Positions 42,974-50,587 of a stretch of 64,000 nucleotides of DNA are shown here, piece after piece. Each line of letters begins with the position of its first letter. Within the stretch, counting starts at the first letter, position 1. The stretch covers positions 43,656 through 107,655 of IMG/VR virus record IMGVR_UViG_3300028883_000036; one strand, given 5' to 3'. The notes beneath the pieces are model-generated. The model was not told where the DNA came from and did no database searches. It saw only the letters and a list, made by a program, of their open reading frames with translations. This DNA is from a virus. A program made the position numbers and the translations under genes.

Positions 42974-43282
42974 CTAACAAATATCTGTAACTAAAATTTT
43001 TGTGCAATGATTTGTGATATCACCATCATTTCTATGTATTTCCCAATAAAGATCATATTCAGCAGCACTAGCTGTTATCGTTTGAGTTACTGTTGTCCAT
43101 ATTTGATTTTTATAAACTCTTGCAGCAGAACGTGAAACTAAAACATTATCTTTTATAGACCCTTTAATTTGATAATAAGCACCAGAAGGATAAAAAGCTT
43201 CTCCTGTACTTCTATTCCATACATTTAATTGTACAGTAGACTTATTATTTCTGCTTAATTCTATATATGTTTTGTCTGCCAT
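42974..43282 (-). CDS. Beta-rich structural protein, BppU-N-like
   Basis: 102 residues. RNNKSTVQLNVWNRSTGEAFYPSGAYYQIKGSIKDNVLVSRSAARVYKNQIWTTV has the look of the beta-sandwich N-terminal domain of baseplate upper proteins that attach fibres. It is followed by the serine fibre genes, so it may be their anchor. No stronger assignment. Confidence 0.6.
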   Translation of the reverse strand: MADKTYIELSRNNKSTVQLNVWNRSTGEAFYPSGAYYQIKGSIKDNVLVSRSAARVYKNQIWTTVTQTITASAAEYDLYWEIHRNDGDITNHCTKILVTDIC

Positions 43283-43785
43283 TATTTTTTCCTTTTAGTT
43301 TTTTTCTTTTTTCTAAATGTTATAGCTTTCTTAAATTTACTTAGTAAAGCTGTTGTTATTTTCTTACTAAAATCTTTCGAAAATGTTGATACAACTACTT
43401 TTTCTATATTATCAAATGGTATTTCTTCTAAATTTCTTATATAATAATTAGGTTTAAAAAAATATCTTCTTATAGCTGGTTTTAAATATGGATATTTTGA
43501 TATAACCTTTCTCCATGTAAATTTTATATTTCCTGATCTATCTAATTCTTTCATCCATATCTTTAAAAATCTTTTTCTTTGTGCTCTTGGAATATAAGTA
43601 AAATTGATACATTGAAATATTCTCCATTGATGCCCTGAATTTTGATGAATACCTTCTATAGATGCCATAAAAATTACAGTAGGTTTTGGATCATGTTCCC
43701 AAGCTTGATATTTAAATCTATAAAAATGACCTGAACGTAGAGCAACACCTTTAAACTTCTTTCTATAAATATGTCTTAAAGCCAT
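43282..43785 (-). CDS. Basic structural protein, unknown
   Basis: 167 residues, very basic, with a Lys-Arg tail (RKKKKTKRKK). The core (GHQWRIFQCINFTYIPRAQRKRFLKIW; YLKPAIRRYFFKPNYYIRNLEEIPF) looks like a conserved phage protein that I cannot name. A DNA-contacting head or neck role would fit the charge and location. It has one-base overlap with each neighbour. Confidence 0.6.
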   Translation of the reverse strand: MALRHIYRKKFKGVALRSGHFYRFKYQAWEHDPKPTVIFMASIEGIHQNSGHQWRIFQCINFTYIPRAQRKRFLKIWMKELDRSGNIKFTWRKVISKYPYLKPAIRRYFFKPNYYIRNLEEIPFDNIEKVVVSTFSKDFSKKITTALLSKFKKAITFRKKKKTKRKK

Positions 43786-44055
43786 TTATTTCATCCAATC
43801 TATTATTTGATTAACTGTACCTTGCCCACCAATTATATACTTTCCATATGTATTAATTAATTTTTTAACTTTCTTTTTATCACCTTTTTTCATTGCCCAT
43901 GAAACATTAGCAGTTATTTCCCCTTCTTTACCTTTCATTACTTTAGCAATTTGTTCTAATGCATCAGCAAGACTACTTTTATCATATTTAGAAGAATCAA
44001 ATTTCATATTAGGAATATATTTGGCTTCACCTATATATTTTTCTATTAAATCCAT
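43786..44055 (-). CDS. Tagged small head-type protein (MDLIEKYIGE)
   Basis: 89 residues. The first ten residues match the common tag ending I-G-E, with Ala at the predicted new N-terminus (E|AKYIP). The remainder is a compact helical domain (SSLADALEQIAKVMKGKEGE; KKVKKLINTYGKYIIGG). No known family. It is likely to be an internal head protein. Confidence 0.7.
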   Translation of the reverse strand: MDLIEKYIGEAKYIPNMKFDSSKYDKSSLADALEQIAKVMKGKEGEITANVSWAMKKGDKKKVKKLINTYGKYIIGGQGTVNQIIDWMK

Positions 44056-44056
44056 A

Positions 44057-44344
44057 TTATTTTCCTAACCCTTTTATGATTTCTTTAGGTGAAGCATTAA
44101 GATATTTTGCTGATTTTAATGATTTATTTATCGCCTTTTTAATATCATTAAAAAGAATTCCATAAACTTTATTATAATCTTTTATATCACCAAATGTAGA
44201 ATATTCCAAAGGAAGTAATTTTTCTAATTGAGAAATAGCAATTCTCTTTTCACCCATTATCGCTCTTGTCATAGCATCAGCAACACCATTTACATTAGAT
44301 GATGATTCATTTAATTTCAAATCAATCTTTTCCATTATATTCAT
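44057..44344 (-). CDS. Tagged small head-type protein (MNIMEKIDLKLNE)
   Basis: 95 residues from the ATG at 44344, which has AAGGAG seven bases upstream; the open frame extends to 44368. The tag MNIMEKIDLKLNE is nearly identical to that of the next gene upstream, and the 5' leader with AAGGAGAATTGATATG is also shared, showing duplication. The rest is helical (VADAMTRAIMGEKRIAISQLEKLL; INKSLKSAKYLN). The bodies have diverged more than the tags. Confidence 0.7.
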   Translation of the reverse strand: MNIMEKIDLKLNESSSNVNGVADAMTRAIMGEKRIAISQLEKLLPLEYSTFGDIKDYNKVYGILFNDIKKAINKSLKSAKYLNASPKEIIKGLGK

Positions 44345-44383
44345 ATCAATTCTCCTTACTAAATTCATTTATTTAATCTAATC

Positions 44384-44659
44384 TTATTGCATTCTTTTAT
44401 ATTCAATTAACATAGTACGAACAGCATCAATATATCTAATAATTGCTTGACTCATATTTGATTTATCTCTATTATAATCCAAATCGCTTATCATAGATGT
44501 TCCACCAACAATATCTTCCATTTTTTCTATTTCTTTACTAATGTTACTAGTTATTTTATTAAATTCTTTTGATTTTTTTATAAGATCATTAAAATTACGT
44601 TCCAATCCACTTACATTAGCTTCATTTAATTTTAAATCAATCTTTTCCATTAAATCCAT
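44384..44659 (-). CDS. Tagged small head-type protein (MDLMEKIDLKLNE)
   Basis: 91 residues from the ATG at 44659 (AAGGAG upstream; the frame is open to 44689). The tag ends L-N-E|A. The body is helical (FNDLIKKSKEFNKITSNISKEIEKM). It is a tag-level paralogue of the gene downstream. It overlaps nothing once the later start is used. Confidence 0.7.
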   Translation of the reverse strand: MDLMEKIDLKLNEANVSGLERNFNDLIKKSKEFNKITSNISKEIEKMEDIVGGTSMISDLDYNRDKSNMSQAIIRYIDAVRTMLIEYKRMQ

Positions 44660-44673
44660 ATCAATTCTCCTTA

Positions 44674-44955
44674 TTAAACAAAATTCCAAACTTGTCCTTG
44701 ACCAGCTTTAAATTCATCTATTTCATCAGAATCTTCAAGTTCCATTTCTTTCTTAACTCCTGCAAAATGACCTTCAGCATTAGTACCAGCAAGACTAATA
44801 TAATCATCACCAAATAATGCTTCTACTCTATCTCCTGGTCTAAAATCCCCCCACCAATTTAAAAATTGAATTGGTCTTGTTCCATCAACCATATCCCCTT
44901 TTACATATGTTTCAGACACAAACATATCTAATTTTTTTAATAATTCATCTCCCAT
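44674..44955 (-). CDS. Tagged small head-type protein (LLKKLDMFVSE)
   Basis: 93 residues: MGDELLKKLDMFVSETYVKGD. The predicted cleavage site V-S-E deviates from [L/I]-x-E in its first position, but the N-terminus resembles that of the gene at 61049 (LLKKLDIMISDMTVAGD). The body has an SH3/KOW-like beta segment (FRPGDRVEALFGDDYISLAG). Good ribosome-binding site (AAGGAG). Confidence 0.68.
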   Translation of the reverse strand: MGDELLKKLDMFVSETYVKGDMVDGTRPIQFLNWWGDFRPGDRVEALFGDDYISLAGTNAEGHFAGVKKEMELEDSDEIDEFKAGQGQVWNFV

Positions 44956-44965
44956 TTTTATCTCC

Positions 44966-45394
44966 TTATTTATTTAGCCATTCTTTATGATTATCAGGAT
45001 CAATATAACCTTTAATTTTCATTACGACTGATGTTAAATAATCCCATTTATCCATTTCTGTATTAAAATTAAATTTTCCCCATCCTGCTATACTAATTTT
45101 ATCTTTTGTTAAATTAATAATATGTTTATCAGAAAATATATTAGGTATTCTCTTATTCAATTCTTTTTTTATATCTTTTCTATATTCACTCCATCCTTTA
45201 TCAGTACTCAAATTATATTTACTTAATTTTATACTCTTTAAAGCATCACTAACTTTTTTATAATAATCAGTTTCAGATTTTACAGTTTCTTTATATTCTT
45301 TCTTTTTATTTCCTTCTAATTTATCATAAATTTGTTTTCTTTTTCTATTTCTACCAAATATATCTTCACATAAATATTTATCTATTAAATTCAT
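44966..45394 (-). CDS. Tagged head-type protein (MNLIDKYLCE)
   Basis: 142 residues; MNLIDKYLCE|DIFGRNRKRK, tag ending L-C-E. The mature part is basic at first, then mixed charge, with a beta segment (DKISIAGWGKFNF) at the end. I do not recognise it. A 45-base gap precedes it with only a weak ribosome-binding site. Confidence 0.7.
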   Translation of the reverse strand: MNLIDKYLCEDIFGRNRKRKQIYDKLEGNKKKEYKETVKSETDYYKKVSDALKSIKLSKYNLSTDKGWSEYRKDIKKELNKRIPNIFSDKHIINLTKDKISIAGWGKFNFNTEMDKWDYLTSVVMKIKGYIDPDNHKEWLNK

Positions 45395-45439
45395 AATCTA
45401 TTTTCCATTTATTTAATATTACCAAATAACTTTTAAATC

Positions 45440-45889
45440 TCATTTATTATTCCTAAATAAATCCTTTTCTGTTAATATTATAAATTCATAACCAAGTTTT
45501 TTACAATACATTTTTGCTGCTTTAAATTTTGCTTGATTAGTAAGAAATGTAGTTTCTCTCATCATCATTGTTTTTTTACTTTTCCCACCTTTTTTTCTTG
45601 GCATTCTTAAATCTTTTTCTGGTTTTACTTCTATAATAAACTTCTTTCTATTTTTAAACATTACATAAAAATCAGGATAATATATTCTATTTTTACCTTT
45701 AAGACCATCAAAATAAGGTATTCTATGTCCCTCACTTGACCATTCTAAAACTTGTTTGTTATAATCAAGCCACTGACATACTTTATATTCCCATGAAGAT
45801 CTACATACTATTGGATATGTTCCACAATATTTTTCAGTATATTCTGGTATATATTCACGTTCATTTTTATTTCTTTTGTATTTCTTCAT
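45440..45889 (-). CDS. Head completion protein, T4 gp4-like, nuclease fold
   Basis: 149 residues. CRSSWEYKVCQWLDYNKQVLEWSSEG, then YYPDFYVMFKNRKKFIIEVKP, then FKAAKMYCKKLGYEFIILTEKDL. The P-D-x(n)-E-x-K arrangement is that of PD-(D/E)xK nucleases, and this combination is found in proteins annotated as gp4 head completion in T4-like phages of similar length. In T4, gp4 acts with gp50 at the end of packaging. It lies in the middle of the tagged head genes. Confidence 0.8.
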   Translation of the reverse strand: MKKYKRNKNEREYIPEYTEKYCGTYPIVCRSSWEYKVCQWLDYNKQVLEWSSEGHRIPYFDGLKGKNRIYYPDFYVMFKNRKKFIIEVKPEKDLRMPRKKGGKSKKTMMMRETTFLTNQAKFKAAKMYCKKLGYEFIILTEKDLFRNNK

Positions 45890-46315
45890 CTACATAAATT
45901 TTCTAATTCTCTTTCCTCTTGCAGTTTTACCTTGAGATACTTTTCTTTTCTTCATTCTATTCCATTGTTTATATTTAGTGGTTCTTCTGAATTTTTTAGC
46001 TTTCAATTTTAAAGCTGCTCTATTCCTTCTATATTCCATTCTTCTTTTTCTTTTATCAGAAGGTTTGATTTTAACTTTTCTTGCTGTTACAGCTTCTTCA
46101 ACATCATCATCAAAAATATTATCAATGTTATCATCTGCAATTTGATCAATTATTTCTGTCAATTCTTCAACTTGATCTTCAGAAAGATTATCAGTATTAA
46201 GATTAATAATAAATTCCATCATTTTATTCATCATTGAAACATCTTCTTCAGGATAGTATTCATCAGAATCTTTATCATTTAGGTAATCTTCAAGTTTTTT
46301 CTGAATATCACTCAT
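45890..46315 (-). CDS. Acidic/basic bipartite head core protein A
   Basis: 141 residues. The N-terminal ~75 residues are strongly acidic (EEDVSMMNKMMEFIINLN; SEDQVEELTEIIDQIADD), and the C-terminal ~60 are almost purely basic (DKRKRRMEYRRNRAALKLKAKKFRRT; KRKVSQGKTARGKRIRKFM). It starts MSDIQKKLEDYLND, like the tag but with Asp in place of Glu. It is a paralogue of the gene at 46648. The layout suits a prohead core component that binds DNA after proteolysis. Confidence 0.7.
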   Translation of the reverse strand: MSDIQKKLEDYLNDKDSDEYYPEEDVSMMNKMMEFIINLNTDNLSEDQVEELTEIIDQIADDNIDNIFDDDVEEAVTARKVKIKPSDKRKRRMEYRRNRAALKLKAKKFRRTTKYKQWNRMKKRKVSQGKTARGKRIRKFM

Positions 46316-46339
46316 TAGTTTATCTCCTTTTTTTAAATA

Positions 46340-46603
46340 TTAATCATCATATCCATATACCTTCCCACCTTTTTTCTTCTTTGTTTCTCCTGATGCATTC
46401 CATTTTTTATCTACCTCATTAAAAAAATCATCTTGTTTATTTTTGGGAAGATCTTTATAGCTTTTTACTTTCCATTTCTTTAACATTTTTTTAAAGAACT
46501 CATCATATTCTTTACCACCAACTTTTCTTTTAGCTTCTAATACTCTATCTAACCTATTTTCTATTTTATCAATTTGTGATTCAATTTTATCTATAATTCT
46601 CAT
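46340..46603 (-). CDS. Small head-type protein (MRIIDKIES...RVLE)
   Basis: 87 residues. The start is a long amphipathic helix with K-I-E repeats ending RVLE|AKRK (V-L-E, near consensus). The rest is basic with KKKGGKVYGYDD at the C-terminus. AGGAG precedes the ATG. Probably another internal head protein. Confidence 0.65.
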   Translation of the reverse strand: MRIIDKIESQIDKIENRLDRVLEAKRKVGGKEYDEFFKKMLKKWKVKSYKDLPKNKQDDFFNEVDKKWNASGETKKKKGGKVYGYDD

Positions 46604-46647
46604 TATCTATTCTCCTATTATTTTAAAATAGTTACAGAAATTTTCTT

Positions 46648-47106
46648 TTAGTTATTTCTATCACTTCTCTTTCTTACATGATATTTAACTTTTCTTCTTC
46701 CTGTAGATGTTCTTCCTTGACTTTCTAATCTTTCTTTAGTTCTTAATCTTTTCCTACCTTCAGAACTTCTTTTTAATCTTTCTTTCCTTTTTTTAATTTG
46801 TGTTTTATTTGTACTATACCATTTTTTTGATGCTTGATTTTTAGTTGAAGTTGACATTCTAGCAAGTTTAGGATTTCCTTCTTCCTGTATATCTTCAACT
46901 TCAACTTCAAGTTTTTCTATCATATCTATTACTTCTTCAATTTGAGAATCAGTTAATTTATCTGGTTCAAGATTAATTATAAAATTTGCCATTTTTGAAA
47001 ATATTTTTTCATCAAATGAAAAACTAGTATCCACCTTAGTCTTTCCTTTAGGTAATATATTATTCTCTTGTTCAAGAATATCATCTATCTTATCAAATAA
47101 ATTCAT
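46648..47106 (-). CDS. Acidic/basic bipartite head core protein B, tagged
   Basis: About 152 residues from the ATG at 47106 (frame open to 47118). Tag MNLFDKIDDILE|QEN (I-L-E). It has an acidic middle (FIINLEPDKLTDSQIEEVIDMIEKLEVEVEDIQEE) matching core protein A at FIINL-x-x-D-x-L, then a basic Ser/Arg/Lys tail (KKRKERLKRSSEGRKRLRTKERL). The overall plan is the same as protein A: a cleavable N-terminus, acidic dimer-like helix and histone-like tail. Confidence 0.7.
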   Translation of the reverse strand: MNLFDKIDDILEQENNILPKGKTKVDTSFSFDEKIFSKMANFIINLEPDKLTDSQIEEVIDMIEKLEVEVEDIQEEGNPKLARMSTSTKNQASKKWYSTNKTQIKKRKERLKRSSEGRKRLRTKERLESQGRTSTGRRKVKYHVRKRSDRNN

Positions 47107-47108
47107 AT

Positions 47109-47822
47109 CTAACCCCAAAAATAATCAAAAAAATCTTCTTCATCGACTTTAGCAAGTCTCATAAATGTATCAGCTACATTCATATCAATAACCTTTTTCT
47201 TAACTGAAGATTCACATTTATTCATTTTCTGTTTCATATTTTTTAACCAAAATGACATTTCTCTAAATGCAGTATCTTCATTTGATTCACTTACCATTTC
47301 TAATGCTTCTTTTACAGGACTTTTTTTCTTTTTATCTTTCTTTTTCTTATCACCTTTTTTAGCAACCTTTAATTCATATTCATCACCATCATCTTCATCT
47401 TCTTCAGGTGGTAATTCTTCTTCAGGTGGTGCTTCTTCATCAGTAGGTGGTGGTCCATTTCCTTGCCCATCTAATACATCTCTTACTCTTGATTCTTGTT
47501 TCTCAAATGCAGGTAAAACTTGACCCTTTCTATCAACAGCATTAACAATAGCTCTTAATGCCATTATAAATTCAGAATATTCTTTAGACATATCAGCTAA
47601 AAGTTGATGAGCTTTTTTAACAAACATTGGATTATCTTCAACAGCTATAATTTGATCTTCTAAGCTATCAATAAATTCTTCAATTCTATCATCCAATTCA
47701 TGAAGCTTATTAAGCATTTTTTTATTTTTACCATTTTTTTTAGTATCGTCATTCTTTTTTTTAGTATCATTATTTTTTTTCTTAACTGCTTCATTTAAAA
47801 TTTTTCTAAGATGTTCTCCCAT
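47109..47822 (-). CDS. Tagged scaffold-like head core protein (MGEHLRKILNE)
   Basis: 237 residues. Tag ending I-L-N-E|A, then a Lys/Asn/Asp-rich stretch, a long helical middle (LHELDDRIEEFIDSLEDQIIAVEDN) and a Pro/Glu-rich acidic segment (PPPTDEEAPPEEELPPEEDEDDGD) followed by a Lys run. Alternating acidic and basic low-complexity zones with a cleavable end are typical of prohead core/scaffold proteins. AGGAG is upstream of the ATG. Confidence 0.68.
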   Translation of the reverse strand: MGEHLRKILNEAVKKKNNDTKKKNDDTKKNGKNKKMLNKLHELDDRIEEFIDSLEDQIIAVEDNPMFVKKAHQLLADMSKEYSEFIMALRAIVNAVDRKGQVLPAFEKQESRVRDVLDGQGNGPPPTDEEAPPEEELPPEEDEDDGDEYELKVAKKGDKKKKDKKKKSPVKEALEMVSESNEDTAFREMSFWLKNMKQKMNKCESSVKKKVIDMNVADTFMRLAKVDEEDFFDYFWG

Positions 47823-47824
47823 TA

Positions 47825-48121
47825 TTATCTCCTTTCCATTTCTTCAGCATCCTTATTAATAGATTCTAAATGCTTTGAAATAGAATCATCCATTTTTTCA
47901 TATGCTATTGATATTGAATCTCTCATCTTTTTATATTTAGGATTTACAACTTTTTTTCCTTGCATCATCAATCCCATAGCTTTCATATAATACTGACTAA
48001 ATTCATTAAATGCATTTCTCAATGAATATACTCCTTCTCTATACATTTGAATTTTCTTATCATCACTTGATTCATAAATTTTATCATCAATTAAATATTT
48101 TTCAATTTTCCTCATATTCAT
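47825..48121 (-). CDS. Tagged small head-type protein (MRKIEKYL...KIYE)
   Basis: 98 residues from the ATG at 48121, whose A overlaps the upstream TGA (TGATG); the alternative GTG at 48124 is less likely. The N-terminus MMNMRKIEKYLIDDKIYE contains I-Y-E|S as the candidate cleavage site. The body is helical and Met-rich (FSQYYMKAMGLMMQG). Confidence 0.66.
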   Translation of the reverse strand: MNMRKIEKYLIDDKIYESSDDKKIQMYREGVYSLRNAFNEFSQYYMKAMGLMMQGKKVVNPKYKKMRDSISIAYEKMDDSISKHLESINKDAEEMERR

Positions 48122-48327
48122 CACATAATCCCCCCATCAATTAATTTCATTACTTGTTCTCTTATATCTTTATCCAATATAGAAAGAATTTTATCTTTAT
48201 CATTAGATTTTTTAATAATTTCAATTATATCTTCTAAATCTCTACCCATATTTAAAGATAAAGAAATAGCATCTTTTTTTTCTTGTATTGATAAATATCC
48301 ATCAATTTTTTCTAAAAGTAATTTCAT
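48121..48327 (-). CDS. Tagged small head-type protein (MKLLLEKIDGYLSIQE)
   Basis: 68 residues: MKLLLEKIDGYLSIQE|KKDAIS (I-Q-E) then a helical body (NMGRDLEDIIEIIKKSNDKDKILSILDKDIREQV). It is the first gene of the leftward head cluster. No Shine-Dalgarno is visible and a TATAAATA box ends 9 bases before the ATG, so the transcript would have almost no leader. Confidence 0.65.
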   Translation of the reverse strand: MKLLLEKIDGYLSIQEKKDAISLSLNMGRDLEDIIEIIKKSNDKDKILSILDKDIREQVMKLIDGGIM

Positions 48328-48335
48328 ATCACTAA

Positions 48336-48343
48336 TATTTATA
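48336..48343 (-). promoter_or_regulatory. Candidate late promoter for the leftward head cluster
   Basis: TATAAATA on the minus strand, in the 163-base divergent gap. The predicted transcription start falls about 3 bases before the first ATG of the head cluster. Element identical to the T4 late -10; chance occurrence cannot be excluded. Confidence 0.4.
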
Positions 48344-48391
48344 TTTTTTTATCTAATTGAAATCATATTTTGTATTTTTTTCTATTTTTTT

Positions 48392-48399
48392 ATAAATAT
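48392..48399 (+). promoter_or_regulatory. Candidate late promoter for the rightward lysis cassette
   Basis: TATAAATA on the plus strand about 90 bases before the first lysis-cassette gene, back-to-back with the leftward candidate. Together they would give divergent late transcription of head and lysis genes. The rest of the gap (48344-48490) is A+T-rich with no reading frame. Confidence 0.4.
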
Positions 48400-48490
48400 A
48401 TCTTAGAATAAAAAATCATATTTTAATAAAAAATAGAAAAAAAATTCTATACATATGATATGATTGTAATAAATAAAATAAGGAGAAAAA

Positions 48491-48886
48491 ATGAGCAACG
48501 ATCATGATTTATTAATTGAAGTAAAAACAGCATTTGATACTAAAATGAGTTCTTTATGTTCAACTATAACTGAATTGAAAGCAGATATAAAAGAATTAAA
48601 AAATAAACCATATCCATGTATAGAACAATCAGATAGATGTAACGATAAATTTGAAGAAATAAATAAAAAAATGGATAATAGACCTAAATGGAACCAAATA
48701 GTAACTATACTTCTTATTTTAGTTGGAATAACATCAGGAGTAATAGGATTTAATTTTAATCAAGATATAAATAGAGATGAAAAAATTAATATAGTAACAG
48801 AAAAAGTTATTAAAAATGAACATGCAATAAAGTATTTAAATACCTTTAATGGAATAACTGATACTACTAAAAAAATAAAACAATAA
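48491..48886 (+). CDS. Small single-TM coiled-coil protein of lysis cassette
   Basis: 131 residues: a hydrophilic N-terminal coiled-coil region (EVKTAFDTKMSSLCSTITELKADIKEL), a membrane segment (~78-98, IVTILLILVGITSGVIGF), and a charged C-terminus. The plan resembles XhlA-type haemolysin/holin accessory proteins. It is followed within 10 bases by the DUF5675 gene and then a holin-like gene. AAGGAG is upstream. Confidence 0.65.
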   Translation: MSNDHDLLIEVKTAFDTKMSSLCSTITELKADIKELKNKPYPCIEQSDRCNDKFEEINKKMDNRPKWNQIVTILLILVGITSGVIGFNFNQDINRDEKINIVTEKVIKNEHAIKYLNTFNGITDTTKKIKQ

Positions 48887-48895
48887 TGGCGAATT

Positions 48896-49324
48896 ATGTT
48901 AAAAAAAGTTTATTTGTTTAGAACTACAACCAGTAACCAAGGAACAAAAGGTATATTAGCAACAGATGGATTTGATTGTAAAACATTAGAACTTCCTTGG
49001 AGAAATAATAAAAGAAACATATCATGTATACCTACTGGTGAATATATAGTTAAAATAAGACAATCTCCGAAATTTGGTAGAATATATTGGATTACTGATG
49101 TAAATGGAAGAAGTTGGATACTTATGCATAGTGGAAATGTTGCTGGTGATATATCAAAAGGATTCAGAACTCATGTAAATGGATGTATATTAGTAGGAAA
49201 ACAATTTGGTGAATTATATGGACAACAAGCCATACTAAATTCAAGAATTACTTTAAGAAAATTTATGAATTATATGAAATATGAACCATTCAAATTAAAA
49301 ATAATTGGTGAACATATAATATAA
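48896..49324 (+). CDS. DUF5675 family protein (putative lysis enzyme)
   Basis: 142 residues. TLELPWRNNKRNISCIPTGEYIVKI, RSWILMHSGNVAGDISKGFRTHVNGCILVG with a conserved H-x-G-N and G-C-I-L motif are characteristic of DUF5675. The family, found in phages beside holins, resembles L,D-transpeptidase-like folds with a conserved Cys/His, and a cell-wall role is suspected but not proven. It is between two membrane proteins, as an endolysin would be. Confidence 0.82.
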   Translation: MLKKVYLFRTTTSNQGTKGILATDGFDCKTLELPWRNNKRNISCIPTGEYIVKIRQSPKFGRIYWITDVNGRSWILMHSGNVAGDISKGFRTHVNGCILVGKQFGELYGQQAILNSRITLRKFMNYMKYEPFKLKIIGEHII

Positions 49325-49334
49325 GGAGAATATC

Positions 49335-49988
49335 ATGTTAATAGAAACTATACTTGGCGGTGTGACAGGAATTATAGGTAATGTTGTTGGTGCATTTTTC
49401 AAACATAAACAAGCAAAAATAGAACTTGAAACAAAAAAATTAGAATTCAGTCATGAAGCTAAAATGGTAGAACTTGAAACCAAAGCAATGATTTTAGAAG
49501 CAAAAGCTAATATAAAAATTACTCAAGCACAAGCAGAAGGAGCAATTGAATTAGAAGATGCCAAAGCTTATATAGAATCTCAAAAAGAAGGAAACAAATC
49601 ATTATTTAATAATAAATGGATTGATTCTTTATTAACTGTAGAAAATAAATGGGCAAAAATAATTACTATTCCAGTAGCAAGTATAATAGCTATCCTATTT
49701 GGGTTTGTTGATTTTTTAAGAGGATTGATTAGACCAGCATTAACAATTTATCTATGTGGTATAACTACATGGATTACATGGATGGCATGGAAAATAATGA
49801 ATTTAGAAGGACTAACCATTACTGCATTACAAGCAACAAATATATTTAATGATGTAACAAGCATAGTAACTTATCTTACTATTTCTTGTGTTACTTGGTG
49901 GTTCGGTGATAGAAGAATGTCAAAATCTATAATGGAAATAAAAGGATTTGATGCAAAAAAACTAGATAATGAAATAAATATAAAATAG
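49335..49988 (+). CDS. Holin-like membrane protein, 3TM holin family type
   Basis: 217 residues. An N-terminal Gly-rich amphipathic/membrane stretch (IETILGGVTGIIGNVVGAFF), a long Ala/Glu/Lys coiled coil, then C-terminal membrane segments (IITIPVASIIAILFGFVDFLRGLIRPALTIYLCG; VTSIVTYLTISCVTWWFG) with the GLIRP motif typical of three-TM phage holins. It should form membrane lesions at lysis. AAGGAG precedes the ATG. Confidence 0.75.
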   Translation: MLIETILGGVTGIIGNVVGAFFKHKQAKIELETKKLEFSHEAKMVELETKAMILEAKANIKITQAQAEGAIELEDAKAYIESQKEGNKSLFNNKWIDSLLTVENKWAKIITIPVASIIAILFGFVDFLRGLIRPALTIYLCGITTWITWMAWKIMNLEGLTITALQATNIFNDVTSIVTYLTISCVTWWFGDRRMSKSIMEIKGFDAKKLDNEINIK

Positions 49989-49999
49989 AGGAATAAAAT

Positions 50000-50371
50000 A
50001 TGAATTTAATAGATAAATACTTAGGAGAAGGATATTCACAAAATACACCATCAGAAATAATAACAGCTATACAAAGAAAAGGGAAAAAAATAGCAAATGA
50101 TCCCTTTGATATTAATAAAGCATATTTTAATTTAGATGGAACTGTATATAAAGCAGGAGTTGGTAAAGGTGTTGTCAATATGGGAGACATAAAAAGTTTT
50201 ATTAAAAAGGTAAAAACTGGAAAATTAAAAGCTAAATTAGTTGAAGGTAAAACATCATCAACACAAATGCAATGCATGGAATGTGGTCATAAATTCAAAA
50301 AGAAATTAGGAAGAAATACATTTGAAGTGAAATGTCCGAAGTGTAAAGGATATGATACTGAACCAGTATAA
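50000..50371 (+). CDS. Tagged zinc-ribbon protein (MNLIDKYLGE)
   Basis: 123 residues. Perfect tag MNLIDKYLGE|G. The C-terminus is a zinc ribbon: CMECGHKF ... VKCPKCKG (two C-x2-C pairs). The middle contains FNLDGTVYKAGVGKG, beta-rich. It is likely to be a packaged nucleic-acid-binding protein. It follows the holin gene by 11 bases, with AGAGG before the start. Confidence 0.72.
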   Translation: MNLIDKYLGEGYSQNTPSEIITAIQRKGKKIANDPFDINKAYFNLDGTVYKAGVGKGVVNMGDIKSFIKKVKTGKLKAKLVEGKTSSTQMQCMECGHKFKKKLGRNTFEVKCPKCKGYDTEPV

Positions 50372-50384
50372 TAGGAGATTAAAT

Positions 50385-50579
50385 ATGAATAAAATAGAAA
50401 AATACTTAAATGAAGGTAAAAATGATTATATTGTTACTTCTTATGGAACTATAATCAATATAAAAAATGGATATAAATTTGCTGATGAAAATGAATTAAC
50501 TGAAATACAAAAAAAATTCGGTAAAATTGCTAAAGAATGTAAAATAAAAATAGGAAGAATAGATATCACACCAAAATAG
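50385..50579 (+). CDS. Tagged small head-type protein (MNKIEKYLNE)
   Basis: 64 residues from the ATG at 50385 (AGGAG upstream; frame open from 50352). Tag MNKIEKYLNE|G. The body is a compact alpha/beta segment (YIVTSYGTIINIKNGYKFADENELTEIQKKFG). No known family. Confidence 0.68.
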   Translation: MNKIEKYLNEGKNDYIVTSYGTIINIKNGYKFADENELTEIQKKFGKIAKECKIKIGRIDITPK

Positions 50580-50587
50580 GAGAAACA

